DNA of 57,910 nucleotides from assembly GCF_014199265.1 (NCBI RefSeq), contig NZ_JACIJG010000021.1, positions 1-57,910 of the forward strand, written 5' to 3'. Each line of letters begins with the position of its first letter. Within the stretch, counting starts at the first letter, position 1. The notes beneath the pieces were generated by a model. It had not been told where the DNA came from. It did no database searches and was given only the letters and a program-made list of their open reading frames with translations. The stretch is from Brucella daejeonensis. Its GTDB lineage: Bacteria; Pseudomonadota; Alphaproteobacteria; Rhizobiales; Rhizobiaceae. Positions 1 to 8,514 of the stretch are shown here, one piece after another. A program made the position numbers and the translations under genes.

Positions 1-2
1 CT

Positions 3-30
3 GATGCTGGCCTCCACTCCAGCCAGCATC
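3..30. repeat. 9-bp inverted repeat at the left edge
   Basis: GATGCTGGC (3-11) and GCCAGCATC (22-30) are perfect inverted arms around a 10-base loop. No T-run follows on either strand close by. It could be a terminator-like hairpin of a gene off the left edge or chance. Confidence 0.3.
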
Positions 31-84
31 TTGAATCACAAAACAGGCCTCGACGGAATCCCCTTCGATTCTGTCAAAGGCTGA

Positions 85-477
85 ACCGCTCTAGCGCAGA
101 CTGCGGTGAGCTGGGAAGACCTCAGGACCTGTCGTCAGATCATGGCCAGAAAACACAGCGATGCTGTCGAAAGCCGTCGTCTCAGGGTCGCCGCAGAGGT
201 CTGGTGGGTGGAAAGTCACTGGGTCATTCTCCAGATTCTCACGCGCGGCATCGGCTGGGCCTTTATCCCGGAACATATTCTGAAGGATTCCCCCCTCATG
301 CCCCAGCTCACAATACCGGTGCTCCAATTCGATGAAGGAGCACACCCGGTTGCGCTCGAACTGATCTGGAACAAGCGACGGCCGCAAGGCCCCGCAGCAA
401 AATGGCTGCAGGAACATTTCGCCAAAAAGCCGCCTTTGAGTATTTCAGCGGGGTTCCCCAACCGAAACCGACGGTGA
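85..477 (+). pseudogene. LysR-family regulator, C-terminal remnant
   Basis: The reading frame encodes only the last part of a LysR-type effector-binding domain. It includes the pattern LRTCRQIMARK, then W-x-V-E-S-H, the stretch LTRGIGWAFIPEHI and a terminal W-L-Q-E-H-F, which match the distal alpha/beta lobe of the family. An in-frame TGA at 82-84 closes the frame upstream, and the preceding 81 bases give no LysR-like peptide in any forward frame. The roughly 200 residues expected before this point (DNA-binding helix-turn-helix and proximal lobe) are therefore absent. A GTG at 109 or ATG at 142 could start a short peptide, but it could not work as a regulator. I read it as a decayed gene fragment; the tail after about residue 108 (rich in Pro, Ser and Arg) may be read-through into unrelated sequence. 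Confidence 0.6.
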
Positions 478-564
478 CCAGTCAACCGGCTCTAACCTTC
501 TGTTTTTAGGTGCGCCTTATCCAAAAACCGTTTCACACTTTTCGGGACGCTCTAACTCGCCACC

Positions 565-2613
565 CTATCGGTAAGCATCCAGATCATCGGACGGAGCAAC
601 GCCGAAATTGCGCGCATATTGGTGCCCGCCATAGACGGCTGCCGCGATGATAGATGGAGCGAAACAGTCACCGATGGCGGTAACGGTTTGAATGCCCGCG
701 TCGTCCCACTCACCCCTGCGGCATTGCAGTGCCAATGACAGGGCATTGTTCGGCAAACGACTGGTGACCGGAACAAGCGTATTACAGGCGATCTCAGATC
801 GTTGACCCGAATAGACGCAAGCGAGTGTAAGCGTATCGGCGCTTCTACCCGCCAGCGTTTGCAATGCCATGATCTTCACGCCTCGTTCCAGAAGGCGGGT
901 CTGGATTTTCGACTGTTCCAGCGTGTGCTCCGTCCATGGCGCGACGATGGGCGCGGGCGTTACCAGAATTGTTTCCAGACCTCGCGCGACAGCCAGTTCC
1001 GCCAGAACCGAACCGAGATAATAGCGGTCATCGTCGAAAACGACCAAAGGCCCGTGGCATTCGTCAAGCAAAGCCGGATCGTTCAACAGCCTATCGACGC
1101 CGAGCGTACGGCCTGCCGAGAGCCCGTCGAGCGGCTGTCGGTGCGCGCGCCCGACCGCATCGGTGCGCCAATGCGCGCCTGTCGCCAGCACGACATGGGG
1201 AATGCCGTAGCTCAATATGTCGTCGGCTTCGAGCGCGCTGTCGAGATACATTTCGACATTGGTGGCGCGTTGCAGTTGCGTCATGCGCCAGTCGCGCACC
1301 CGCGCCCAGCTTGCCAGACCGGGCAGGGCGGCTTCGTCGCTGACCCGTCCGCCCCAGCGTGTCCGCTTCTCGGCCACAATGACTTCCGCGCCGCGTTCGG
1401 CCATGGCGCGGGCCGCTTCCAGACCGGCAGGTCCGCCACCAACAACGAGTATTTTCTCGGCCTTGTTCAGCCGGCTGATCTTTTCCGGGTGCCAGCCTTT
1501 GCGCGCTTCCTCGCCGATGGTCGGATTTTGCGTGCAGCGTAGCGGGGCGACGATGTTGTCGCTCGCCGTGCAGATATTGCATCCGATACATTCGCGAATA
1601 TCGTCGAGACGACCTGTCCTGATCTTTTCCGGTAGGAACGGATCGGCGATGGACGGCCGCGCCGCGCCGATCAGGTCCAGAATTCCGGATTTGACCGCCT
1701 GCACCATGGCGTCGGGGGAGGTGTAGCGTCCCACGCCGACCACGGGTTTGCTGGTCAGCGATTTCACAAAGGAAATATAGGGCTCCTGAAAACCTTCCTG
1801 AGCGAAGCGCGATGTCTGGCTGTCATTGGACCAGCCCGACAGATTGACGTCCCAGAGGTCGGGTTCTTCGGCAAGTGCTGCAATGACGTCGCGTCCTTCG
1901 CCATTGTGCTCGATGCCGTCCGTGCCCAGAAACTCTTCCACGGCAAAGCGCACCGCAACGGCGCAGCGGTCGCCGACGGCATCCTTCGTGTCAGCCAACA
2001 CTTCGCGGAACAGCCGCAAGCGGTTTTCGAACGAACCGCCATATTCGTCGGTTCGTCCATTATAGCGCTTGAGCAGGAAATGCTGGAGCAGGGTCATGTC
2101 GTGACCGGCATAGACATAGACAATGTCGAAACCGGCATCTCTTGCGCGCAGCGCCGCATCGCGGTGCCATTTGCGAAACCGTGCAATATCCGCCTTGTCC
2201 ATGGCGCGGGCCTGAACCGGGTCTTCCGTATCGACGATCATGTCCATCGGCCCAAGCGGCGCAAGCCGGCTCAGGCGATTGGAAACATGAATGCCGTTAT
2301 GCACCAGCTGGATCGCGGCCAGACTACCGCGATCATGGACGGCTTCGGTGAGCTTTTTCAGCCGGTCGGCGTCTTTTTTGTCCCAGATGCGCCCCTGATT
2401 GGAAGGTGTGATGTCGGAGGTCGGATGAATTTCCGTTTCCTGCGTCGAGACAACGCCCCATCCGCCTTCCGCCTTCATCTGGCGCATCTTCAGGTCGTGT
2501 TCGGGATAGCGGTGTCCCATGCCGCTGCAATGCGGAACCTGATAAAAGCGGTTTTTGGCCATTACCGGTCCGATGCGGACCGGCTCAAACAATACGCTAT
2601 AACGTTTTTCCAT
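565..2613 (-). CDS. Trimethylamine/histamine dehydrogenase-like iron-sulfur flavoprotein
   Basis: A 682-residue protein of the old-yellow-enzyme/TMADH family: an N-terminal FMN TIM barrel (about 1-340), a [4Fe-4S] site (Cys342, 345, 348, 360) and C-terminal dinucleotide-binding lobes (Rossmann G-x-G-x-x-G near 392). Cys29 in N-R-F-Y-Q-V-P-H-C matches the TMADH cysteine that carries 6-S-cysteinyl-FMN, and Tyr168, His171 and Asp264 match its catalytic triad. These enzymes oxidatively deaminate or demethylate amines and pass electrons to an electron-transfer flavoprotein. The substrate pocket differs: by hand alignment, of the three aromatic-bowl residues of TMADH (Tyr60, Trp264, Trp355) only Trp261 is kept, the others being Glu59 and Asp352. 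That resembles histamine dehydrogenase more than TMADH. The ATG has an AGGGA ribosome site. The permease gene ends 8 bases upstream, so the two are probably co-transcribed. The substrate is unknown. Confidence 0.9.
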   Translation of the reverse strand: MEKRYSVLFEPVRIGPVMAKNRFYQVPHCSGMGHRYPEHDLKMRQMKAEGGWGVVSTQETEIHPTSDITPSNQGRIWDKKDADRLKKLTEAVHDRGSLAAIQLVHNGIHVSNRLSRLAPLGPMDMIVDTEDPVQARAMDKADIARFRKWHRDAALRARDAGFDIVYVYAGHDMTLLQHFLLKRYNGRTDEYGGSFENRLRLFREVLADTKDAVGDRCAVAVRFAVEEFLGTDGIEHNGEGRDVIAALAEEPDLWDVNLSGWSNDSQTSRFAQEGFQEPYISFVKSLTSKPVVGVGRYTSPDAMVQAVKSGILDLIGAARPSIADPFLPEKIRTGRLDDIRECIGCNICTASDNIVAPLRCTQNPTIGEEARKGWHPEKISRLNKAEKILVVGGGPAGLEAARAMAERGAEVIVAEKRTRWGGRVSDEAALPGLASWARVRDWRMTQLQRATNVEMYLDSALEADDILSYGIPHVVLATGAHWRTDAVGRAHRQPLDGLSAGRTLGVDRLLNDPALLDECHGPLVVFDDDRYYLGSVLAELAVARGLETILVTPAPIVAPWTEHTLEQSKIQTRLLERGVKIMALQTLAGRSADTLTLACVYSGQRSEIACNTLVPVTSRLPNNALSLALQCRRGEWDDAGIQTVTAIGDCFAPSIIAAAVYGGHQYARNFGVAPSDDLDAYR

Positions 2614-2621
2614 GACTGTCC

Positions 2622-3593
2622 CTAACGCACCAGCGACCGCTTGAAACGGGCTTCCAGCTTGGCCTGCCCATATTCGAGGACCACGGACAGCGCCCAGTAG
2701 ATCATCGAAGCCGTGATGAGCATTTCGATATGCCGGAATTCGGTTTGTCCCTGCGTACGCGCCAGATACATGAGTTCCCAGACGCCGATGACCGACACCA
2801 GCGAAGAGTCCTTGAGCATGGCGATGAACTGGTTACCCGTCGGCGGAATGATGACGCGCATCGCCTGAGGGAGAATGACCAGCCACATGGTCTGCGACGG
2901 TCCGAGACCCAGCGCGTAAGCGCCTTCCTGCTGCCCGCGCGGAATGCTCTCGATTCCCGCGCGGAAAATTTCCGTCATATACGCGCCATAACACAGCGAA
3001 AGGGCCAGTACGCCTGCGGGAATAGGCCCGATCACATAGCCGACCTGTGGCAGTCCCAGATAGATAATGTAGATCTGCATCAGGAGCGGAAGGCCGCGAA
3101 ACAGCGATGTGTAGAACGTCGCCAGCCCGAAGATCACCCCGTTCTCAGAAAGCTTCGCAACCGCACCCAAAAGGGCAATGACCGTGGCGAAGAAAATGGA
3201 AATTGCGGAAATATACAGCGTCGTGACAACTCCCTGACTGATCAGGAAGCCAATCTTTCTCGCAATGAAGTCAAACGACAAATCGAACGAATAGAAGAAA
3301 ATCATCAACAGGATGAAGAGTTCCAGCCATATGACGATGATCTGCATCCAGCGCGGCAGCAATTTGAATGCATACCAGTTGATGAAGATCGCGACCGTCA
3401 GCAGGACCGAGGAAACCAGTGTAGCCTGGGTAAAACCTGCCCGCGCCAGTTTGGGATCGATACCGAGCCAGCTCGCAATCCCCGAAAAATGAAAATTCAG
3501 CACACAAAGTGCGGTCGCCAGAAGCACAAAGAATGCGAGTTGAACGGTTCGCTTCGCAGCTTCCGGATGCGTCAGAAGAAAACGCCCGATCAT
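2622..3593 (-). CDS. Polar amino-acid/amine ABC transporter permease (HisM/GlnP family)
   Basis: A 323-residue inner-membrane protein. The last two thirds are a typical His/Glu/Gln/Arg permease domain: 'GVVTTLYIS' opening, 'SLFRGLPLLMQIYI', and the cytoplasmic coupling loop E-x-x-R-A-G-I-E-S-I-P-R-G-Q-x-E-G-A-x-x-L-G. The first 115 residues add about three further membrane spans, longer than the usual 220-residue permease. A GGGAGG site sits 6 bases from the ATG. It lies between the TMADH-like enzyme and an FAD oxidase, and the family-3 binding protein at 5.2-6.05 kb is the likely partner. No ATP-binding subunit is encoded nearby, so the ATPase would have to be supplied in trans. A palindromic repeat now separates this gene from the oxidase and binding-protein genes. 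Confidence 0.93.
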   Translation of the reverse strand: MIGRFLLTHPEAAKRTVQLAFFVLLATALCVLNFHFSGIASWLGIDPKLARAGFTQATLVSSVLLTVAIFINWYAFKLLPRWMQIIVIWLELFILLMIFFYSFDLSFDFIARKIGFLISQGVVTTLYISAISIFFATVIALLGAVAKLSENGVIFGLATFYTSLFRGLPLLMQIYIIYLGLPQVGYVIGPIPAGVLALSLCYGAYMTEIFRAGIESIPRGQQEGAYALGLGPSQTMWLVILPQAMRVIIPPTGNQFIAMLKDSSLVSVIGVWELMYLARTQGQTEFRHIEMLITASMIYWALSVVLEYGQAKLEARFKRSLVR

Positions 3594-3705
3594 GATGAGC
3601 CTCCCGTGAGAGCGGTTCCGATTTGCTTGGAATTGTTGGTTCTCGGACCACTCTGTCTTGTTGTTTTCGCCGCTTTATATGGAGCCAGGCAATTCTGGCT
3701 GGCCC

Positions 3706-3870
3706 TAGTGGACTGAATTTGACGTTTGAATCCCGACTGAATGAGATGCTGTCTCAAACGTCAAATTCGAAAAATCCACTAGATACATAAACTTACTGGT
3801 GGTCTTTTCGATTCCGACATTTGCTCAACGCCTGTATCAGAAGGATGCAAATGTCGGAATCAGACCACTA
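3706..3870. repeat. 165-bp double-palindrome repeat, copy 1
   Basis: Two hairpin units sit side by side. Unit A (3706-3781) runs TAGTGGA...TCCACTA with perfect 15-base arms GAATTTGACGTTTGA / TCAAACGTCAAATTC. Unit B (about 3797-3870) ends ...GACCACTA with perfect 15-base arms GATTCCGACATTTGC / GCAAATGTCGGAATC. A second copy in the same orientation lies at 9103-9267, with about a dozen base differences. The ends read TA...TA, as expected of non-autonomous elements (MITEs) moved by IS630/mariner-type transposases that target TA; this origin is inference. The right end supplies the TAG stop of the minus-strand FAD oxidase gene. Confidence 0.85.
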
Positions 3871-5151
3871 GCCGGCTTTACGTTCCGCCATCCAGTCCTG
3901 CATACGCAGCTTCCAGTATGTCAGTTGCGCCGCAGCGAGCCCGGCCGCTCCCCCGGCCCAGACCAGCCCGAACTTCTCGAACAGGCGATAGCGGTCGGTC
4001 TGGCCGCAGATAGCTTCGGCTATGACTTTTCCGCCAATGGCAGTCGTGTTCAGGCCGTGACCGCCGAAGGCCGTGCAATACCAGGTCGCGTGATCCAGTT
4101 GCCCGATCTGCGGCATAAGATGCCGTGCGTAAGACATCAGCCCGGACCAGGCCAACTCGGTCTTGAGCGAGGCCAGTTGCGGATAGGTGCCGACCATCTC
4201 ACTTCGCAGTTCGCGCACCACGCCCGGCGTATCCGCGGCTCTGGTTGTGATGCGTCCGCCCCAAAGAAGCCTGCGCCCGTTATCGACCACACGGTAATAG
4301 TCGCCCGCGCGGCGGTTGTCGCCGATGGCGGCTGTCGTGCGGATGACCGATGCTATCAGCTCCGGCGCTTCCTCACTGACCATGACATAGGTCGCAATCG
4401 GCAGATAAGCCCGTCTGATCTTTTGCACCAAGCCGTCTGTATAGCCACCGGTAGTGATCAGAACGGATGCGGCCTTCACACTGCCCGAGGCCGTTTTCAC
4501 CAGCTTGCACATGCTCTGGTCCTGCAATGCGGCAGCGCGGCTGTTCTCGAAAATCTGGCCACCCAGCCTTTCGATCTCGCGACCCAATGCGCGCAGATAA
4601 TTCAGAGGGTGAATATGAAAGGCATTGGGATCGCTGACCGACTGGAAATAGCGTTTCGAATTGAGCAGCTCGCGGGTTTGCGCCGTGGTCAGGAAATCGA
4701 TCCGGTAGTTATAGTCGCGATAAAGCTGCTCCGCATAATGTTTCAGATTGTCGCCATCATCGTAGCGGCGCACACTCATGATGCCCGGCGTAAGACCTGC
4801 CTCGGTAATACGGAGATCCGCAATATTCTGCCGGACGAATTCGACGCCTTCTATGGAAAGCTTGTGCAAATCATCGGCGACGCCTTTTCCCGCCTGCGCG
4901 GCAATCGATGCCGTGTCCGTGGCAAAACCCGGACTGACAAAGCCGCCATTGCGTCCCGATGCACCGAAACCGATGCTTTCGGCTTCCAGCACAACGACTT
5001 TTTTGCCCGCGCGGGCCATTTGCAGCGCGGCTGAGAGACCGGCCAGCCCGCCGCCGATGACGACGATATCGGCAGTGATTTCCTGCTCGAGCGTCGGACG
5101 CGACTGGTCGTCAGCCTTGGTTTGTGTGTAGTAGGTTGAAGGATAAGTCAT
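3868..5151 (-). CDS. FAD-dependent amine/amino-acid oxidase (DadA/PuuB-like)
   Basis: About 427 residues from the ATG at 5151 (MTYPSTYYTQT). The frame stays open 17 codons further upstream, but that extension (MRAASRRLAPP) looks non-coding. The DAO fold is clear: the Rossmann motif ADIVVIGGGLAGLSAA with the following E-A-E near residue 57 binds FAD, SGRNGGFVSPG follows, and the C-terminal W-Y-C-T-A-F-G-G-H-G-L-N-T closes the FAD site. The YYTQT start and the overall pattern resemble gamma-glutamylputrescine oxidase and sarcosine/D-amino-acid oxidases, which oxidise a C-N bond and give an imine plus H2O2 or a reduced acceptor. Its neighbours are an amino-acid-type binding protein and permease and a TMADH-like enzyme, suggesting a small amine catabolic operon. 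The stop codon is provided by the end of the palindromic repeat. Confidence 0.88.
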   Translation of the reverse strand: MTYPSTYYTQTKADDQSRPTLEQEITADIVVIGGGLAGLSAALQMARAGKKVVVLEAESIGFGASGRNGGFVSPGFATDTASIAAQAGKGVADDLHKLSIEGVEFVRQNIADLRITEAGLTPGIMSVRRYDDGDNLKHYAEQLYRDYNYRIDFLTTAQTRELLNSKRYFQSVSDPNAFHIHPLNYLRALGREIERLGGQIFENSRAAALQDQSMCKLVKTASGSVKAASVLITTGGYTDGLVQKIRRAYLPIATYVMVSEEAPELIASVIRTTAAIGDNRRAGDYYRVVDNGRRLLWGGRITTRAADTPGVVRELRSEMVGTYPQLASLKTELAWSGLMSYARHLMPQIGQLDHATWYCTAFGGHGLNTTAIGGKVIAEAICGQTDRYRLFEKFGLVWAGGAAGLAAAQLTYWKLRMQDWMAERKAG

Positions 5152-5223
5152 GAGAACCCCGAAAATAGCAGGCGGGGCAAGCCGCCGTGAGGCGGCTCGC
5201 ATGAAGCGGACCTGATATGTGAA

Positions 5224-6051
5224 TTAGTCGGCGCTATAGTCCTTGCCGTACCATTTGGTAGTCAGGGTCGCCAAAGTGCCGTCGTCCTTCATCTGCTTGA
5301 TGATTTCACCGACTTTGGCGGTCCATTCGGGGTCGATCTTTTCCGCAATGACCACAAGCGGTTCACGAAAAGCATATTCGCCTTCCACGATCTTGACCGG
5401 ATAACCGTTCTTTATTGCGTTCTGTGCCGTCTGCTCGGGCGCGACGATCGCATCGAGACGCACACCGTCACCAAGCCTCAGATCGTCGAAAGGCAGCATG
5501 GAATCCGCGAAAGTGCGGATTTCGCCGGGTTCAAGCTTGTATTCGACCGGAGGCAAACCCGGCGCGTCGATCTCGAGCTGGCGGCGTACATAGTCCTCGG
5601 ATGTTGTCGCGGTTTCAACACCGATAACCTTGCCTTTCAAATCCGCAGAGGACTTGGTTTCGCTGTCTTTGTGAACGACGAAAACGTAAGGGCTGTAATA
5701 ATAGATACCTGCGAAATCGATGACATTGGCACGGGCCTTGGTCGGCGTCACCGACCCTACGCCCACATCATAACGACCCTGCCAGCGCCCGCCCGTCAGC
5801 GTTGCCCAATCCGGCGTTTCAAAAGATACTTCCACACCCAGACGCTTGCCGATTTCGTTGGCGACATCGATGTCGAAACCGACGAGCTTGTTGGAATCAT
5901 CGAGAAAGCTTTGCGGCGGCCAGCCCGCATTGGTGGCGACAACCATGGCTTTCTTGGACATCACGCGATCCAGCGTGTCCCCGGCATGTGCTGAGAAAGC
6001 CGCTCCCGCGACGACGCCAGCGGTCAACAAGACGGAAATCATTTTTTTCAT
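5224..6051 (-). CDS. Family-3 periplasmic amino-acid/amine-binding protein
   Basis: The start is set at MKKMISVLLTAG (6051), which has GAGGAGGGG just upstream and gives a classical signal peptide cut after A-F-S-A-H-A. The mature part is an SBP_bac_3 domain: L-V-G-F-D-I-D-V-A-N-E-I-G-K-R-L, the D-V-G-V-G-S-V-T-x-T-x-x-R ligand-contact block (the conserved Arg binds substrate carboxylates) and K-G-K-V-I-G-V-E-T near mid-protein. It delivers small polar amines or amino acids to the HisM-type permease at 2.6-3.6 kb. It is the promoter-proximal gene of the minus-strand block, with the oxidase gene 72 bases downstream. A longer frame back to 6120 lacks signal-peptide character and is not preferred. 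Confidence 0.93.
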   Translation of the reverse strand: MKKMISVLLTAGVVAGAAFSAHAGDTLDRVMSKKAMVVATNAGWPPQSFLDDSNKLVGFDIDVANEIGKRLGVEVSFETPDWATLTGGRWQGRYDVGVGSVTPTKARANVIDFAGIYYYSPYVFVVHKDSETKSSADLKGKVIGVETATTSEDYVRRQLEIDAPGLPPVEYKLEPGEIRTFADSMLPFDDLRLGDGVRLDAIVAPEQTAQNAIKNGYPVKIVEGEYAFREPLVVIAEKIDPEWTAKVGEIIKQMKDDGTLATLTTKWYGKDYSAD

Positions 6052-6492
6052 TTTTCCTAACCCCTCCTCTGGTTGGTCCAAAATCATTGCATAAAGCCAG
6101 GAAGCGAACCAGAGCGGCATTTCGGGGCTTCATGAAAATCACGCATCAAGATATGCGTAAAAAAGCGAGAGTCGATTTTCCATCGAACGCCCCCAACCGG
6201 ACCTATTGCCGTCGAGGGCGCGCTTCACGCCGCGCGACCTGACCTTCGACATCCAACAGGCCAGGCTACAGAAGTCGCCTCACCCCTTGTCACCACCCAG
6301 CATATTGTCAGAAACCGGGACAGAGGTTGCGCGATTTGTTAAATGCTGGTTTTTGCGTGTATCCCGACGTTCAGTATAGTGTGATTTGAGTCTGTTTCAG
6401 TTCCAGTCATATTTCGCATATTCGTCTGTTCCCAATGTCTTGTGTCCAAGATTGCTTTGGTGCGAGAAAACCGCCCAGCGGAGATTTTAGAT
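6052..6492. promoter_or_regulatory. Divergent intergenic region between binding-protein gene and xdhC
   Basis: About 440 bases with no convincing gene. It must hold the leftward promoter for the amine block and the rightward promoter for xdhC. The part at 6330-6450 is AT-richer. I could not pick a confident -35/-10 pair. A GTG at 6442 stays in frame with xdhC, but it is less likely as the start than the ATG at 6493. Confidence 0.5.
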
Positions 6493-7503
6493 ATGTATGC
6501 CAGCAACGATGAGTCCGACACTCTCCTTGTTGCCGAACAATGGTTGCGGGAAGGGCGGCAGACCGCGCTCGCAACGGTTATAGAAACATGGGGTTCTGCG
6601 CCGCGCCGCATTGGCAGCCAGATGATTATCGATGCGCAAGGTGTTTTCCTTGGCTCCGTGTCCGGCGGATGCGTGGAAACGGAAGTGATAACCGCCGCCG
6701 CCGATGTCATTGCGACGGGGGAACCGAAGCTGCTTGAATTCGGAGTTGCCGACGAAACGGCCTGGCGCGTTGGCCTGTCCTGTGGCGGCAGGATTCGCGT
6801 GTCTGTCGAATGTCCCGACAAGGAATTGCTGTATCGCCTCAATCAGGAACGCTCTGCCCGTCGCACGGCCCTCGTCATCAGCGATCTGAACCAAGGCCAT
6901 CAACGTCTCATTCGTGAAAACGATGACGTTGAAGACGACTTGCGCGATGAAGCGACTACTGCTTTGCGCAATGGCGTTTCCAGAATTCTGGAAGTCGGCG
7001 AAAAGACGTATTTTCTCAACGTTTTTCGGCCCAAGCCACGACTGGTGATTATCGGCGCGGTTCATATCAGCCAGGCACTGGCGCCGATGGCGCATATGGT
7101 CGGCTATGATGTTGAAATCATTGATCCGCGCACCGCTTTCGCCAGCCCCGAGCGCTTTCCGGCGAGCAGGATATACCCTGATTGGCCGCAGGATATCCTG
7201 ACAAAACGACCGCTTGATCGCCATACGGCTCTTGCGGCGCTAACCCACGATCCCAGGATCGATGACTGGGCGCTGGCGGCGGCTTTGGAAGCCGGCTGTT
7301 TTTATGTCGGCGCGCTGGGCAGTCGCAAAACCCATGCACAGCGCCTGCAACGACTGGCCGCTCTTGGCACAAAGCAACCCGATCTCGACCGGATCGCAGC
7401 CCCCATCGGCCTCAATATTGGCGCCGCCACGCCGTCTGAAATTGCCGTGGCAGTGCTTGCAGAAATTATTCGGTCGTTTCGTTTCCCTAAAGCAGAGGCC
7501 TGA
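6493..7503 (+). CDS. xdhC: XdhC/CoxI-family molybdenum cofactor insertion protein
   Basis: About 336 residues from ATG 6493 (GGAG about 9 bases upstream). The N-terminal XdhC/CoxI domain is seen as E-T-W-G-S-A-P-R-R-I-G-S-Q-M followed by G-S-V-S-G-G-C-V-E. The C-terminal Rossmann domain begins RLVIIGAVHISQALAPMA and ends with Y-V-G-A-L-G-S-R-K-T-H-A-x-R and I-G-L-N-I-G-A-x-T-P-x-E-I-A. Family members bind Mo cofactor, receive its terminal sulfido ligand and insert it into xanthine-oxidase-family enzymes. It abuts the molybdopterin-binding gene (ATG one base after this stop) and mocA, upstream of the Mo hydroxylase at 9.5-13.6 kb, its likely client. The Mo hydroxylase at 31.6 kb may be a second client. 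Confidence 0.93.
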   Translation: MYASNDESDTLLVAEQWLREGRQTALATVIETWGSAPRRIGSQMIIDAQGVFLGSVSGGCVETEVITAAADVIATGEPKLLEFGVADETAWRVGLSCGGRIRVSVECPDKELLYRLNQERSARRTALVISDLNQGHQRLIRENDDVEDDLRDEATTALRNGVSRILEVGEKTYFLNVFRPKPRLVIIGAVHISQALAPMAHMVGYDVEIIDPRTAFASPERFPASRIYPDWPQDILTKRPLDRHTALAALTHDPRIDDWALAAALEAGCFYVGALGSRKTHAQRLQRLAALGTKQPDLDRIAAPIGLNIGAATPSEIAVAVLAEIIRSFRFPKAEA

Positions 7504-8502
7504 ATGAAATTCGGTGACATTCCGGTCCGTCGCGCCAAGGGCGCGCTACTGGCCCATTCTCTTGCGCTGCCTGAAAAACGCTTTCCCAAAGCGCATTGTC
7601 TGAGTGACGACGATATCGTCCTTCTTATACAAAACGGCATTCAATCGGTCCGCGCTGCACGTCTGGACAGCGACGATCTGGACGAGAACCGGGCGGCGCA
7701 GGCCATCGCATTATTCATCCATGCATCCAGCATAGACACAAAGCCGCCAACGACAGGAAGGGTCAATTTCCACGCTGCATCTTCGGGGCTGTTCGACGCC
7801 GATGCCGCATTGATCGATGCAATCAACGCCGTCGATCCGGCTATCACGATTGCCACCCTCGCCCGGCATACGCCTGTCGAAGCCGGGCAACTGGTCGCGA
7901 CCATCAAGATCATCCCCTATGCAGTCCCAGCCCGGAAGACGGAAGCGATTGCCGGACTATGCGCACAGAAGGAAGCTTTCCGGGTTCATCCCTTCAGCGC
8001 GAAAAAAGTCGGACTCATCCAGTCGCTCAAGCCCGGCATAAAGACTTCGGTTCTCGACAAGACCACCCGTGTCACACAAGCGCGACTTGAACCTTCCGCA
8101 AGCGTGATTTGCCGCGAATTACGGGTTGCGCATGAAGCCGAAGCAGTCAGACAGGCCATTTTGTCCTTGACGGACGAGGCCGATCTCATTGTCATTTATG
8201 GCGCATGGGCGATGGCGGATTTCAACGATGTCATTCCCGCTGCGATCCGGCTGGCGGGTGGCGAAATCATTCGTGCGGGCATGCCGGTCGATCCGGGCAA
8301 TCTTCTGGTTTTGGGCCGGGTGAGGCATATATCCATCATCGGCGCTCCAGGCTGTTCGCGCGCGCCGAAGGAAAACGGGTTTGACTGGGTGCTCGACCGG
8401 TTGCTCGCGGGAATTGACATATCTGCCCGCGATATTGCCGGCTGGGGCGTCGGCGGACTTCTGAAGGAAATCTCAAGCCGTCCGCAGCCACGTGAAAGCT
8501 GA
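7504..8502 (+). CDS. Molybdopterin-binding (MoeA/MogA-like domain) protein
   Basis: A 332-residue cytoplasmic protein. The second half is a molybdopterin-binding fold: V-G-L-I-Q-S-L-K-P-G-I-K near 173-184, then D-L-I-V-I-Y-G-A-W-A-M-A-D and the G-M-P-V-D-P-G-N-L-L-V-L-G stretch ending in I-I-G-A-P-G-C-S-R-A-P-K-E-N-G-F-D-W-V-L-D. In many alphaproteobacteria this domain is fused to a MocA-type nucleotidyltransferase; here the two are separate adjacent genes, 12 bases apart. It likely holds molybdopterin while MocA adds CMP to make the cytosine dinucleotide cofactor used by xanthine-oxidase-family enzymes. The exact reaction is inferred from context. Confidence 0.87.
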   Translation: MKFGDIPVRRAKGALLAHSLALPEKRFPKAHCLSDDDIVLLIQNGIQSVRAARLDSDDLDENRAAQAIALFIHASSIDTKPPTTGRVNFHAASSGLFDADAALIDAINAVDPAITIATLARHTPVEAGQLVATIKIIPYAVPARKTEAIAGLCAQKEAFRVHPFSAKKVGLIQSLKPGIKTSVLDKTTRVTQARLEPSASVICRELRVAHEAEAVRQAILSLTDEADLIVIYGAWAMADFNDVIPAAIRLAGGEIIRAGMPVDPGNLLVLGRVRHISIIGAPGCSRAPKENGFDWVLDRLLAGIDISARDIAGWGVGGLLKEISSRPQPRES

Positions 8503-8514
8503 AGGGGGAACATC

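Noticed and set aside
1906..2625. Long plus-strand frame opposite the TMADH-like gene
   Set aside because: The opposite strand encodes a full-length, motif-bearing enzyme; the frame reflects high-GC codon bias and has no family features.
6442..6492. GTG start giving 17 extra residues on XdhC
   Set aside because: ATG 6493 has a GGAG site and starts where family similarity begins; the upstream part is in the AT-rich promoter zone.
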